Source of the DNA: SEAL01 sp032153715 | Lineage (GTDB): Bacteria; Patescibacteriota; Saccharimonadia; Saccharimonadales; Saccharimonadaceae | Direction of reading: 5' to 3' | DNA length: 64,000 nucleotides | Assembly (NCBI GenBank): GCA_032153715.1 | Contig: JALDYR010000001.1 | Span: 124,001 to 188,000, forward strand | Position numbers and translations under genes: made by a program | Shown here: in pieces, positions 35,872-43,449 of the stretch | Position numbering within the stretch: position 1 is the stretch's first letter | How the letters are laid out: every line of letters begins with the position of its first letter | Notes under the pieces: model-generated | What the model was told of the DNA's origin: nothing | The model's input: the letters and a program-made list of their open reading frames with translations, nothing else | Database searches by the model: none

Positions 35872-36933
35872 ATGCACGAACAGATAGTTCAAACTGAGCA
35901 AAATCAAGAGACAGACAAATCTTCGTATGTGCGTCGGCTAATCGGCGCTACTGCAGCTTGCCTAGTCTTTTCTGCGTGCGCAAGCGAACCCAACCCTTCG
36001 CCCACTCCCACTACAGTTCCAGCGGCCGTCGAGTTCAATCGACCACCTAGCGGAGAGTACTTCTTAGATAGTCCAGATCAATACTATGATAACCTCAGAA
36101 GTACACTAGAACTCACAGACGACCCCACGGCAATAAATAATATCGAGCGACTCCTGCAGACACCCATCGCGCAGTGGCTCAATAGCTCAATCGACAGCAC
36201 GCGTCAGGCTATTGAAGAAAACCTCTCTCAAAGTAAACAAGAAAAAACCATTCCCGTCTTTGCCGCCTACAACATACCCGGGCGAGATTTAGGTGGCGAA
36301 GCACGCGGCGGGCTAGCTAACGCGACTGAGTATCGCGACTGGATCACAGCTGTCAGTGACACAATCGGGAATGCATCGTCAGTTATAATCCTCGAGCCCG
36401 ACGCTCTGACCGGCATACCGCAAATGGATAACGAGCAAAAGCGCGACGAGCGACTCGCGCTACTACGAGGAGCCCTTAATACTTTCGAAAACAACAACCC
36501 CAATACCGCAGTATACCTCGACGCCGGACACAGTAAGTGGCTTGGGTCGGACGCGCTCGTCCAGCTCCTACATCAAGTAGATCCCACCAACACTCTCGTT
36601 GGCGGTATCGCGCTCAACGTATCAAACCAGCGACCGGAATCAGAAGTGCGCGCCTATGCTGATGAAATTTCACAAAAACTTGGTCGCAATCTATACGTCA
36701 TAATTGACAACTCTATGAACGGCGCACCTCACACCGCCGACCTACTACAGTGGTGTAATGTCAAAGGTGAACACATAGGATCGCTCGAAGACCTGACCTA
36801 CAATCGAAATCAACTTGTTGAAGAAATATTTATCAAAGCGCCTGGCGAATCTGATGGCCGCTGCGGCGAAAGTACAGAGCCGTCGGGTGAGTTCGACCCT
36901 CAACTACTCCTAAAACAAGTTTCAGATCAATAA
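35872..36933 (+). CDS. Glycoside hydrolase family 6 lipoprotein (endoglucanase/cellobiohydrolase-like)
   Basis: 353 residues. A charged N-terminus and a hydrophobic helix end at a lipobox-like FSAC with Cys36, then a Pro/Thr linker, so it is probably an exported lipoprotein. The GH6 core is plain: AAYNIPGRDLGG (131-142; Asp139, with the usual Cys of RDCG replaced by Leu), VIILEPDALTG (171-181; catalytic acid Asp177), VYLDAGHSKWLG (214-225; Asp217), GIALNVSNQ, IIDNSMNG and IKAPGESDGRC (321-331; Asp328). The family hydrolyses beta-1,4-glucan with inversion. All four key Asp are kept, so it should be active. No cellulose-binding module is present. Confidence 0.9.
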   Translation: MHEQIVQTEQNQETDKSSYVRRLIGATAACLVFSACASEPNPSPTPTTVPAAVEFNRPPSGEYFLDSPDQYYDNLRSTLELTDDPTAINNIERLLQTPIAQWLNSSIDSTRQAIEENLSQSKQEKTIPVFAAYNIPGRDLGGEARGGLANATEYRDWITAVSDTIGNASSVIILEPDALTGIPQMDNEQKRDERLALLRGALNTFENNNPNTAVYLDAGHSKWLGSDALVQLLHQVDPTNTLVGGIALNVSNQRPESEVRAYADEISQKLGRNLYVIIDNSMNGAPHTADLLQWCNVKGEHIGSLEDLTYNRNQLVEEIFIKAPGESDGRCGESTEPSGEFDPQLLLKQVSDQ

Positions 36934-36969
36934 AATACCCCATTCGACTAGGTACCCACCTTCCCCTTT

Positions 36970-36998
36970 TTGGCCATAGTGACAAATAGCACTATAAT
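36970..36998 (+). promoter_or_regulatory. Promoter of the Crp/Fnr gene
   Basis: TTGGCC (36970-36975), a 17-nt spacer and TATAAT (36993-36998). The TTG here is the -35 box and not a start codon. Confidence 0.65.
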
Positions 36999-37023
36999 AA
37001 ATATAGCGGGAGGTATCGAGAGG

Positions 37024-37671
37024 ATGACGATAAGCTCAGAGATTATTAACTCCTTCTTTGACAAATACCCATTACGCCAGTACAAGAAGGGGCAGGTATT
37101 CATTCTTAGCGGCGAACGATCAGATTATCTCTACCTCCTTACTCAAGGACGGGTAAAAATGTACGATATATCCTATCGGGGTGACGAAATTATCCTTCAT
37201 GTCTATAAATCTCCAGGACTTTTTCCTGTATCGCACGCCATCACACAGACCAATAATCGCTACATATACGAAGCCGACTCTGACACTACGGTGCGCCGCG
37301 CACCTATTGCCGAGGCGCGAAAATTCTTAAAATCAAGTCGTCTGGTTGCCTTTGATTTACTAAAACAGTTATACGAACGTGTTGATCAGCTTCACGAACG
37401 CGAAACACTACTTATGTCGGGTAGTGCAAAAGGACGCCTACTATATGAGCTTTTAACACAATGTCGTCAATTTGGCGCTACAAAAATCGATGGCGGCTTT
37501 CAAATCAGCCTAAGCGAGAAGGATCTTGGCGCCCATGTCGGTCTGTCACGCGAAACTGTGAGCCGAGAAGCGAAAAAACTTGAACGCAAAAAACTCATTC
37601 ACGTCGACCGCAAAACTATATTTATCCCCAGTGCCATCCGTCTAGAGCAAGAATTACGCCAACTACCATAA
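37024..37671 (+). CDS. Crp/Fnr family transcriptional regulator
   Basis: 215 residues from the ATG at 37024; GGGAGG lies 10 nt upstream and the promoter excludes a longer start. A cyclic-nucleotide-binding-like beta barrel (about 10-120, with QYKKGQVFILSGERSDYLYLLTQGRVKMY) is followed by a dimer helix and a winged helix-turn-helix (about 145-205, LSEKDLGAHVGLSRETVSREAKKLE). No Cys cluster, so not an FeS-type Fnr; the phosphate-binding motif of cAMP sites is not evident. Placed between GH6 and deacetylase/GT genes, possible targets of its control. Confidence 0.9.
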   Translation: MTISSEIINSFFDKYPLRQYKKGQVFILSGERSDYLYLLTQGRVKMYDISYRGDEIILHVYKSPGLFPVSHAITQTNNRYIYEADSDTTVRRAPIAEARKFLKSSRLVAFDLLKQLYERVDQLHERETLLMSGSAKGRLLYELLTQCRQFGATKIDGGFQISLSEKDLGAHVGLSRETVSREAKKLERKKLIHVDRKTIFIPSAIRLEQELRQLP

Positions 37672-37690
37672 CTATTTTAGAAAAGGAAAA

Positions 37691-37730
37691 GGGAGGCCAG
37701 GAACTTCAATAAAGAAGCTCCAGACCTCCC
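37691..37730 (-). terminator. Terminator of the deacetylase/GT2 gene
   Basis: GGGAGG ... CCTCCC with an inner GAAG/CTTC stem; on the minus strand it is followed by TTTTCCTTTTC. The T-run is on this strand only, so it serves the gene at 37756. Confidence 0.7.
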
Positions 37731-37755
37731 GATCTACGAACTTATGAGGTTATCA

Positions 37756-40056
37756 TTAAGTCGCAGACGGTGAAACGACGCTGTTCGTTCGCTCCACTTT
37801 GTTCCAACCAACCACTCTGCCCTTGATCACCCTGATAAGCGATGCATAGAGCAGGTAGGCCCGAAGCGGCTCGTAAATCAACCGGTAGATTGGTACCACC
37901 AGTAGATGCCACGACTTTTCACGCACCATCGCGATTGCAATAATCGAGATGACCATGTGAATCATTGCTACGAATGTCGCAAACAGCGCAACACTCTGCC
38001 AATTACCATCTATAATGCTCAGCGCCGCCACTACAACCGTTAGTGGCATAAAGAGCAGCGGTACCAGCAGTGAAAGCAATGCGTATGGCAAAGCCACCAT
38101 ACCCAACATTTTATACCGCGGTCGCAAGATCATTTTGTGATGCTTGCGAAGCGCTTGGATATTCCCATACGTCCACCGCAGACGTTGCTTGGCGAGACTC
38201 CGAATAGTCATCGGCGCCTCTGTCCATGCAACAGCGCGGTTCTCTTGAGCTACTCCATATCCAAGGTGTTGGATAGCTAGCGTCAGATCTGCATCTTCCG
38301 CCATCGTCTCCTCAGAGTACCCACCGGCCGCAAGTAGCACCTCTCGACGCCAGGCAGCACATGCACCCGGTACGATCGAAATTGCTCCAGCAAACCCTTC
38401 TGCCATGCGTGTCACGCAGATGCCCGAGATATATTCAAGACTCTGCCACGCAGTCAGAATGTTGCGGCGATTGCCGACCTTAATATGACCTGCAACCGCG
38501 CCTATCTGCTTACCTTTGCGGTTTCGTACCACGAAATGACGAACCAGCATGCGAATCGTCTGCGGTTCAAAAATCGTGTCGCCGTCGAGCGTCACGACAA
38601 TCTCACCTTTCGCGTACTTGATCCCTCGGTTGCTCGCTGATGACTTGCCTCCATTCGGCTGATCATACACTCGAAGCCGTAGCCAGTCTCGTGCATACTC
38701 TTGCAAAATAGAGAGCGTGTCATCCGTTGAGCCGTCATTGACGACGATCACTTCCAGCTGCGAAGATGGATAGTCACTTGCCCGAAGCGCGGAAAGTGTT
38801 CTTTGAATCACCACTTCCTCGTTATAGACAGGTAACACTACGCTAACAAATGGCCACTCCTCGTCAGAGAAAGCCGGCCACTTGCGACGCGTTTGCACAT
38901 ATTGATTTGCGAGCGCCAGAAAAACGTAGAATATCGACATAATTGTCAGAGACCCTACGCCAAACCAGAACAGCCAACCAACAAGCTTGTTTGGTATAAC
39001 CCAAATAAGCTGCAATGCGCCTAGCGTTGCACGATCGGCAATTGTCGGCGGTACATCTTTTATAGGCATGTACTCCGACGGGATCAACGGCGCAACAGTT
39101 GAAAACGTATAGCCCTGACTTTTAGCCTGAGCAATAAGTGTCTCAACCATCTTGACCGTTTCAGATCTATCGCCGCCACCATCATGCATCAGCACCACGT
39201 GACCACGACCATCGAGCGCCGGAACCTCAATCGATTGACCCGGCTGATAGCCCCAGTCGCGCGTGTCGACATCCATATCGATATGCAGGTACCCCAACTG
39301 TTGCGACTGCAAAAGTGCCAGCGCATTGTTGTCGGGATCCCCTTCAGGGATACGGAATAGGCGAGTCGCATACCCTGCTGTCGCCCGGAGAACATGGTCG
39401 GTACCGACTAGCTCCTCGCGGTTACGAAGATCCGTGTTGGTATCGAAATCGAGGTGAGTCATGGTATGATTTGCTACCAAATGCCCTTCTCGAATTGTTC
39501 GCTCCAGAACATCAGGATGCTTGACAGCCGATTTACCGATAACAAAAAATGTTGCCGGTACCTTCTCTCGCGAAAGCAGGTCAAGAAGCTCTGGGGTATA
39601 AAGAGCGTCTGGGCCATCATCGAATGTTAGCATCAGCTGATGGTCCGCGGGGCGACCATAGCTTTCCATCGCGTATGGACTCGTGCCGATCTGCTCTTTC
39701 TCTTCTTCGGTTGCAGCACGAAGTACTGCGTTTGTGTACGGATCAACCAAGTATGACTCATCAGGGTCATGCTTGATCAATACTACCCGGTTCAGAATCC
39801 CATCTTTTACATCACCAATCAAGGGAATATCCTCCACCTGTGCGCTTTCAAGCACTTGGTGAGGATAATTCCGATCCTGATTGAGTGGAGGTGTCCATAT
39901 AGGAGCGATTGCGCCTGGAGTCATCCAAGCAGCAATTCCCATCAGGACAAGTATCGCGCATGCAGTGCCAAACACTACATACTTCCACCGCCTTCCGGTG
40001 GGATCATAGAAAATAGGGAACGATGGCGACGCCATCGCACGATGAATTTTCTTCAC
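37756..40056 (-). CDS. Fused polysaccharide deacetylase / GT2 glycosyltransferase
   Basis: 766 residues. Membrane helix at about 27-46, then a NodB-type deacetylase (about 138-330): LTFDDGPDALYTPELLDLL at 143-161 (Asp146, Asp147), and metal ligands His197 and His201 in ANHTMTHLDF. A second helix pair (about 355-390) leads to a processive GT2 domain: VSVVLPVYNEE (about 405), NDGSTDDTL, LDGDTIF, EDADL and QRLRW (about 640), then three or four helices. The GT part looks like chitin/PNAG/hyaluronan synthases, so it likely makes an N-acetylhexosamine polymer that the deacetylase trims outside the cell. GTG start; GAAAGGG precedes it by 7 nt. Confidence 0.9.
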   Translation of the reverse strand: MKKIHRAMASPSFPIFYDPTGRRWKYVVFGTACAILVLMGIAAWMTPGAIAPIWTPPLNQDRNYPHQVLESAQVEDIPLIGDVKDGILNRVVLIKHDPDESYLVDPYTNAVLRAATEEEKEQIGTSPYAMESYGRPADHQLMLTFDDGPDALYTPELLDLLSREKVPATFFVIGKSAVKHPDVLERTIREGHLVANHTMTHLDFDTNTDLRNREELVGTDHVLRATAGYATRLFRIPEGDPDNNALALLQSQQLGYLHIDMDVDTRDWGYQPGQSIEVPALDGRGHVVLMHDGGGDRSETVKMVETLIAQAKSQGYTFSTVAPLIPSEYMPIKDVPPTIADRATLGALQLIWVIPNKLVGWLFWFGVGSLTIMSIFYVFLALANQYVQTRRKWPAFSDEEWPFVSVVLPVYNEEVVIQRTLSALRASDYPSSQLEVIVVNDGSTDDTLSILQEYARDWLRLRVYDQPNGGKSSASNRGIKYAKGEIVVTLDGDTIFEPQTIRMLVRHFVVRNRKGKQIGAVAGHIKVGNRRNILTAWQSLEYISGICVTRMAEGFAGAISIVPGACAAWRREVLLAAGGYSEETMAEDADLTLAIQHLGYGVAQENRAVAWTEAPMTIRSLAKQRLRWTYGNIQALRKHHKMILRPRYKMLGMVALPYALLSLLVPLLFMPLTVVVAALSIIDGNWQSVALFATFVAMIHMVISIIAIAMVREKSWHLLVVPIYRLIYEPLRAYLLYASLIRVIKGRVVGWNKVERTNSVVSPSAT

Positions 40057-40136
40057 TTGAGTACCCTTTCAGGGTCGTGCAGGCGGACGCCATGTTGGAA
40101 TGTTAATGAACGGAAACCTAATGGATGTGAATCCAT
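40053..40136 (-). CDS. Possible 27-aa leader peptide
   Basis: ATG at 40134-40136 with AGGTGG about 8 nt upstream. It encodes MDSHPLGFRSLTFQHGVRLH followed by seven residues (DPERVLK). Its TGA overlaps the GTG start of the deacetylase/GT2 gene by 4 nt (GTGA), so translation could be coupled. Short enough to be chance. Confidence 0.35.
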   Translation of the reverse strand: MDSHPLGFRSLTFQHGVRLHDPERVLK

Positions 40137-40289
40137 AAAGGCACCACCTGTATCATATTAGGGGCTACTCACATTAGTCTGTGAGATAACTAACACTTTA
40201 CAATAAATCACATAATAAGGCAATTATTGTTGTAATTATAGAATTTAATGATATTTATAATTCAGCTAATAGCCTTGAGATAAATCCAA

Positions 40290-40844
40290 CTATTTGTTTC
40301 TTACCGTAACGTGACCAGGCGTGGGCGCCCCCTGCCTTCTAAGTGTTCTTGCCGCAACCGTGTCGAAGCCAAAGTATTCCTGAATTTCAAATAGTAAATA
40401 GTAGCCAATAAACAGGCTGATCAGGTTACTAAGTAGTGTCACAACGTCAAATACCAGTATCAATCCCACCACCGTAAATACTGCCTCTATTATCAGAGTG
40501 ATAAAAAGGTAGTCCCAGCCACGCCTTAAATGCTCTCGTAGTGGAGTTATCGCCATGCAAAGTAACACCGTAATCGTAACAAATGTCACGAACGAGATTA
40601 AGACAACGACTAATGCCAGGCCAGAAAGTACCGTCCCGAACGCATCTCCGGCGAGCGACATCAGCCCACCAGCAAACAAGGCAGCTGATAACGCAGTAAG
40701 CGCGCCTAGCGCCCCCAGAACTGCACCAATTCCCGCCAACCACCACGAGTTGTACGCCAGCCATTTACGTCCACCCTCTGGTAAATGCGGCATGCTTTTA
40801 AACCAAGTTGCCACCGTGTTCTCTAACTTACGTATCGAATCCAT
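40290..40844 (-). CDS. Polytopic membrane protein, 184 aa
   Basis: Amphipathic start, then four membrane helices (about 32-60, 68-96, 115-140, 145-160) and a basic tail. No family recognised. GAGAGGG lies 4-10 nt before the ATG. The 230 nt between it and the deacetylase/GT2 gene hold only the possible leader peptide and promoter-like AT-rich DNA. Confidence 0.65.
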   Translation of the reverse strand: MDSIRKLENTVATWFKSMPHLPEGGRKWLAYNSWWLAGIGAVLGALGALTALSAALFAGGLMSLAGDAFGTVLSGLALVVVLISFVTFVTITVLLCMAITPLREHLRRGWDYLFITLIIEAVFTVVGLILVFDVVTLLSNLISLFIGYYLLFEIQEYFGFDTVAARTLRRQGAPTPGHVTVRNK

Positions 40845-40901
40845 GTGCCCTCTCCTTGTCTATATACTCTCAGCATACGCTCAGGAGAGAGAAGCTGCAA
40901 T

Positions 40902-41396
40902 CTATTTTTTCACAGAACCCTTAAGAGAATCTAGCCGTGGCCACATCCCCCAACTTGCCCAAATCGCCAGAACACCAAGCGCACAGCTATAGAGCGTCGC
41001 CCACCAACCGACAGGTAATTCTAGTTTTGTACCCAAAAGACCAACGTTGCCAGTCTGTACATCTGCAATATTTAACCAAATTGTAATGCCCAACCATAGC
41101 AGCGGAACCAACCAACCGCACAGCATACTAATGACACGCATTAGTGGACTCGTTCGCATCCGTAGTAAAAACGGCAAAGCAAAAACCTCCGCAACAACGA
41201 TCAAACACGCAATTACCGTCCCAGCGCCAGCTCCTCCTGGCAAATTAAAACTCTCGATTAGCGGAATAAATTCCTCAAAGCTAAATAACTGCGCCACCAC
41301 CATCATTGTCAGGATACCAGCATAGAACAATGCGATCGTTCGAATATGCTCCGTCTTTACGTCTGGAGCGGGTGTTGGTACGGCAAACATCTTCAT
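40902..41396 (-). CDS. Polytopic membrane protein, 164 aa
   Basis: Four membrane helices, with an outer loop FEEFIPLIESFNLPGGAGAG between helices 1 and 2, in a layout a little like DoxX/MauE proteins. TATACT is 6 nt before the ATG, so probably leaderless. Confidence 0.65.
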   Translation of the reverse strand: MKMFAVPTPAPDVKTEHIRTIALFYAGILTMMVVAQLFSFEEFIPLIESFNLPGGAGAGTVIACLIVVAEVFALPFLLRMRTSPLMRVISMLCGWLVPLLWLGITIWLNIADVQTGNVGLLGTKLELPVGWWATLYSCALGVLAIWASWGMWPRLDSLKGSVKK

Positions 41397-41452
41397 AGAC
41401 TCAGTATATCGTAGCTAATCCACAGAAAACGTTGTTATTTTCGTCATTATGC

Positions 41453-41593
41453 TTGCGCTTGAGAGCGTGGTCATATATTGTTAAGGACAGCGAAGGTTAC
41501 GAAAACAAAAACAACTCCAAAAAAAATTGTTGTGACTGATCGCTCTACGATAACCCACCACAACAGAATACCCCGAGATTTCTCGGGGTATTC
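41453..41593 (+). ncRNA. Possible small RNA between two minus-strand genes
   Basis: A plus-oriented TTGCGC (41453-41458), a 17-nt spacer and TATTGT (41476-41481) are followed by about 100 nt of A-rich DNA without a proper gene, ending in the strong hairpin GAATACCCCGAGA-TT-TCTCGGGGTATTC and GCTTTTC (41566-41600). The hairpin may simply terminate trmD from the other side. Low confidence as an RNA gene. Confidence 0.25.
41566..41593. terminator. Hairpin terminator downstream of trmD
   Basis: 13-bp perfect stem with a 2-nt loop. The better T-run (GCTTTTC) is on the plus side; on the minus side it follows the trmD stop by 17 nt. Confidence 0.65.
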
Positions 41594-41610
41594 GCTTTTC
41601 AATAATTATC

Positions 41611-42264
41611 CTAGTCTGCTTTAAATGAGTTGTCGGCACGCCATTTAGCGATTGCTGCGTGATTACCACTCAGCAGCACTTCCGGCACTTTCATGCCGCG
41701 AAAGTCTTCGGGGCGGGTATACTGGGGAAACTCCAGTGTCTCACCATCACTAAAGCTTTCGATTGCTGCACTCGTCTCGCCACCAAGCACGCCGGGAATT
41801 AAGCGCACAATACTATCAATAATCGTCATCGCCGGCAGCTCGCCGCCCGTCAGGACATAATCACCAATGCTTACTTGTTCGTCCACCAAGCTAACGATAC
41901 GCTCATCATAGCCTTCGTAGCGACCACAAATAAAGATATAGCCGCTTCCGCCATCAGCCCACTCCTGTGCCGTCGCCTGCTTCCAGCGTTGCCCACGAGG
42001 CGTCATAAGCAGTACTTTTGCCGTCGGGTCATTCTCTTTTGCTTTTTCAACCGCCGCGAATAACGGCTCTGGTTTTAGTAACATGCCATCACCACCACCA
42101 TAGGGCGTATCATCCACCGTTCGACGAGGACCAAGGCCAAATTCACGCAGATCAATCGTCGACAGTTCAACGATGTTATCCTTTTGCGCCTTCCACATCA
42201 TAGAGTTCTCAAAGACGCCCGTAAACATCTCTGGAAATAGCGTTATAACTTGCAATTTTCTCAT
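41611..42264 (-). CDS. trmD: tRNA (guanine-N1)-methyltransferase
   Basis: 217 residues, SPOUT fold with a deep trefoil knot: DDTPYGGGDGMLLKPEP at 51-67, ICGRYEGYDERI at 112-123 and SIGDYVLTGGELPA at 132-145 form the AdoMet site. It methylates G37 in tRNAs to prevent frameshifting. The C-terminal domain is slightly short. Start leaderless: TACACT only 7 nt upstream. It belongs to the ancestral rpsP-khpA-rimM-trmD cluster, here pulled apart. Confidence 0.96.
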   Translation of the reverse strand: MRKLQVITLFPEMFTGVFENSMMWKAQKDNIVELSTIDLREFGLGPRRTVDDTPYGGGDGMLLKPEPLFAAVEKAKENDPTAKVLLMTPRGQRWKQATAQEWADGGSGYIFICGRYEGYDERIVSLVDEQVSIGDYVLTGGELPAMTIIDSIVRLIPGVLGGETSAAIESFSDGETLEFPQYTRPEDFRGMKVPEVLLSGNHAAIAKWRADNSFKAD

Positions 42265-42271
42265 CTGTACC

Positions 42272-42313
42272 AGTGTACGGCAGATTGACTTCTTTGTAAA
42301 TATATATTAGAGT
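42272..42313. promoter_or_regulatory. Overlapping divergent promoters (trmD and the 52-aa gene)
   Basis: Minus strand: TTTACA (42295-42300), 17-nt spacer, TACACT (42272-42277), then 7 nt to the trmD ATG. Plus strand: TTGACT (42285-42290), 17-nt spacer, TAGAGT (42308-42313). The two core promoters interlock over about 40 bp, so firing of one should interfere with the other. Confidence 0.65.
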
Positions 42314-42352
42314 ATGTACAGACCGTTTGACCACCAACTGTAAGGATTCTCA

Positions 42353-42511
42353 GTGGCTATCATCATCAAGTTGCTCCTTGTACTTGCCGGCACCGCTCTG
42401 ATTATTGTCGGACACTCAAACAACGGCTTCAACCTCATTGCAGTCGGGATCGGTATTGTTGCACTAGGAGCATTCTTGCTTTTTTTGAGCGCCATTCGCG
42501 CATCCCACTAA
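42353..42511 (+). CDS. Small two-helix membrane protein, 52 aa
   Basis: GTG start at 42353, with AAGGA 7-11 nt upstream, stop TAA at 42509-42511. Two hydrophobic helices (about 2-18 and 26-46) are joined by GHSNNGFN, giving a hairpin membrane protein. Own promoter and terminator; function unknown. One of the small orphan genes that interrupt the rpsP-trmD cluster. Confidence 0.6.
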   Translation: MAIIIKLLLVLAGTALIIVGHSNNGFNLIAVGIGIVALGAFLLFLSAIRASH

Positions 42512-42560
42512 ACCAACTCAGCCCACAAAAAGGGAAAGTCCGCCGTCGAGTCCCGCTCCG

Positions 42561-42591
42561 GCACCACTCCTTCGGTGGGCTTTCTTTTATA
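42561..42591 (+). terminator. Terminator of the 52-aa gene
   Basis: CCACT / GGTGG stem (around 42564-42578) followed by CTTTCTTTTAT. Confidence 0.6.
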
Positions 42592-42604
42592 TCTATCACC
42601 TGTA

Positions 42605-42633
42605 TTGACTTGCTTACCAAAGCCTGGTGCAAT
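42605..42633 (+). promoter_or_regulatory. Promoter of the 42664 gene
   Basis: TTGACT (42605-42610), 17-nt spacer, TGCAAT (42628-42633), overlapping an ATATAA stretch; about 30 nt before the ATG. Confidence 0.55.
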
Positions 42634-42663
42634 ATAAACATCCCTACTCACCAAGGAGACATC

Positions 42664-42999
42664 ATGTGCAGTATGGAAGTAAGATTGACGAGAGGGCGAG
42701 AAGTAATACGCGCTAACTCCCACTCAGAGCTCGTCGACGTAATAGCCCACCGATTGGATGTCGAGAAAAAGAAGCTGCGCGACCGCTACATTTTAATAAT
42801 CGTCGCAGTCCCGCTTCTGTTTTTTATTCTCGGTGCTCAATTCTTTGTTGCCCTCTGTGTCTTCTGGGCAGCGGCAGAGCTTTTCCTCTATAGGCGCGGC
42901 GAACGAGGACCGATCAGATGCATGATTGCTCGCCACCGCGACTGTCAGACCTGGGAAGCAAAACTATGCATCATACAAGCCGGAGATTCATATCTCTAA
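42664..42999 (+). CDS. Membrane protein, 111 aa
   Basis: Start at 42664, chosen because AAGGAGA lies 6-12 nt upstream and the promoter lies inside the longer frame. A soluble N-terminus (about 1-40, MCSMEVRLTRGREVIRANSH), two membrane helices (about 42-76) and a Cys-containing basic C-terminus. No family recognised. The next promoter begins 2 nt after its stop, with no terminator between. Confidence 0.6.
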   Translation: MCSMEVRLTRGREVIRANSHSELVDVIAHRLDVEKKKLRDRYILIIVAVPLLFFILGAQFFVALCVFWAAAELFLYRRGERGPIRCMIARHRDCQTWEAKLCIIQAGDSYL

Positions 43000-43001
43000 A
43001 A

Positions 43002-43030
43002 TTGACTAGGTGGAGTTTTGCTATTACTGT
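43002..43030 (+). promoter_or_regulatory. Promoter of the 43072 gene
   Basis: TTGACT (43002-43007), 17-nt spacer, TACTGT (43025-43030); the leader is about 35 nt. Confidence 0.55.
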
Positions 43031-43071
43031 ATAGATGTATGCAGTCCCGCATACCCTAAATGAAGGAAGTC

Positions 43072-43329
43072 ATGGACGACAAACTACAGCAGTATGTCGC
43101 TGGGGGCGTCGACATCTCGGAGAGTGGCGCGAAAGCGCTACTTCAACTAGAACAAGACAACCCAGGTCTAGGGCAAGCCGCAATCGTTGGTTACGCCCTA
43201 GTCGCGCTACTTCAAATGGAGAACCTCCACAGAGAGATTGAACGACGCATAGCCGTCGTCGCACTCGACATGGACGGTGATCCGATCGGCACGTACGTCG
43301 AAGTAGCACTCTCAGGCCTCCCGGCCTAG
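43072..43329 (+). CDS. Small soluble protein, 85 aa
   Basis: Start at 43072 rather than the in-frame ATG at 43060, because AAGGAAG sits just before it. Helical and acidic: GVDISESGAKALLQLEQDNP, then LGQAAIVGYALVALLQMENL, then a strand-like DMDGDPIGTYVEVALSG. Visibly GC-richer than its neighbours. Unknown function. Confidence 0.55.
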   Translation: MDDKLQQYVAGGVDISESGAKALLQLEQDNPGLGQAAIVGYALVALLQMENLHREIERRIAVVALDMDGDPIGTYVEVALSGLPA

Positions 43330-43361
43330 CACCTTCCCTGAAGTCCGGAAATCCCGGCCAC

Positions 43362-43391
43362 ACCCTACCCTCGCACCGGGGGTAGGGTTTT
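43362..43391 (+). terminator. Terminator of the 43072 gene
   Basis: ACCCTACCC / GGGTAGGGT (9 bp) followed by TTTTTC. Confidence 0.85.
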
Positions 43392-43410
43392 TCATATCCA
43401 AACAATATTA

Positions 43411-43439
43411 TTGACCATATTAGATAAAAATGGTATTAT
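43411..43439 (+). promoter_or_regulatory. Promoter of the 43450 gene
   Basis: TTGACC (43411-43416), 17-nt spacer, TATTAT (43434-43439), then 10 nt to the ATG. The TTG of the -35 box is in frame with the gene and could be mistaken for its start. Confidence 0.7.
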
Positions 43440-43449
43440 TCGTACGATT

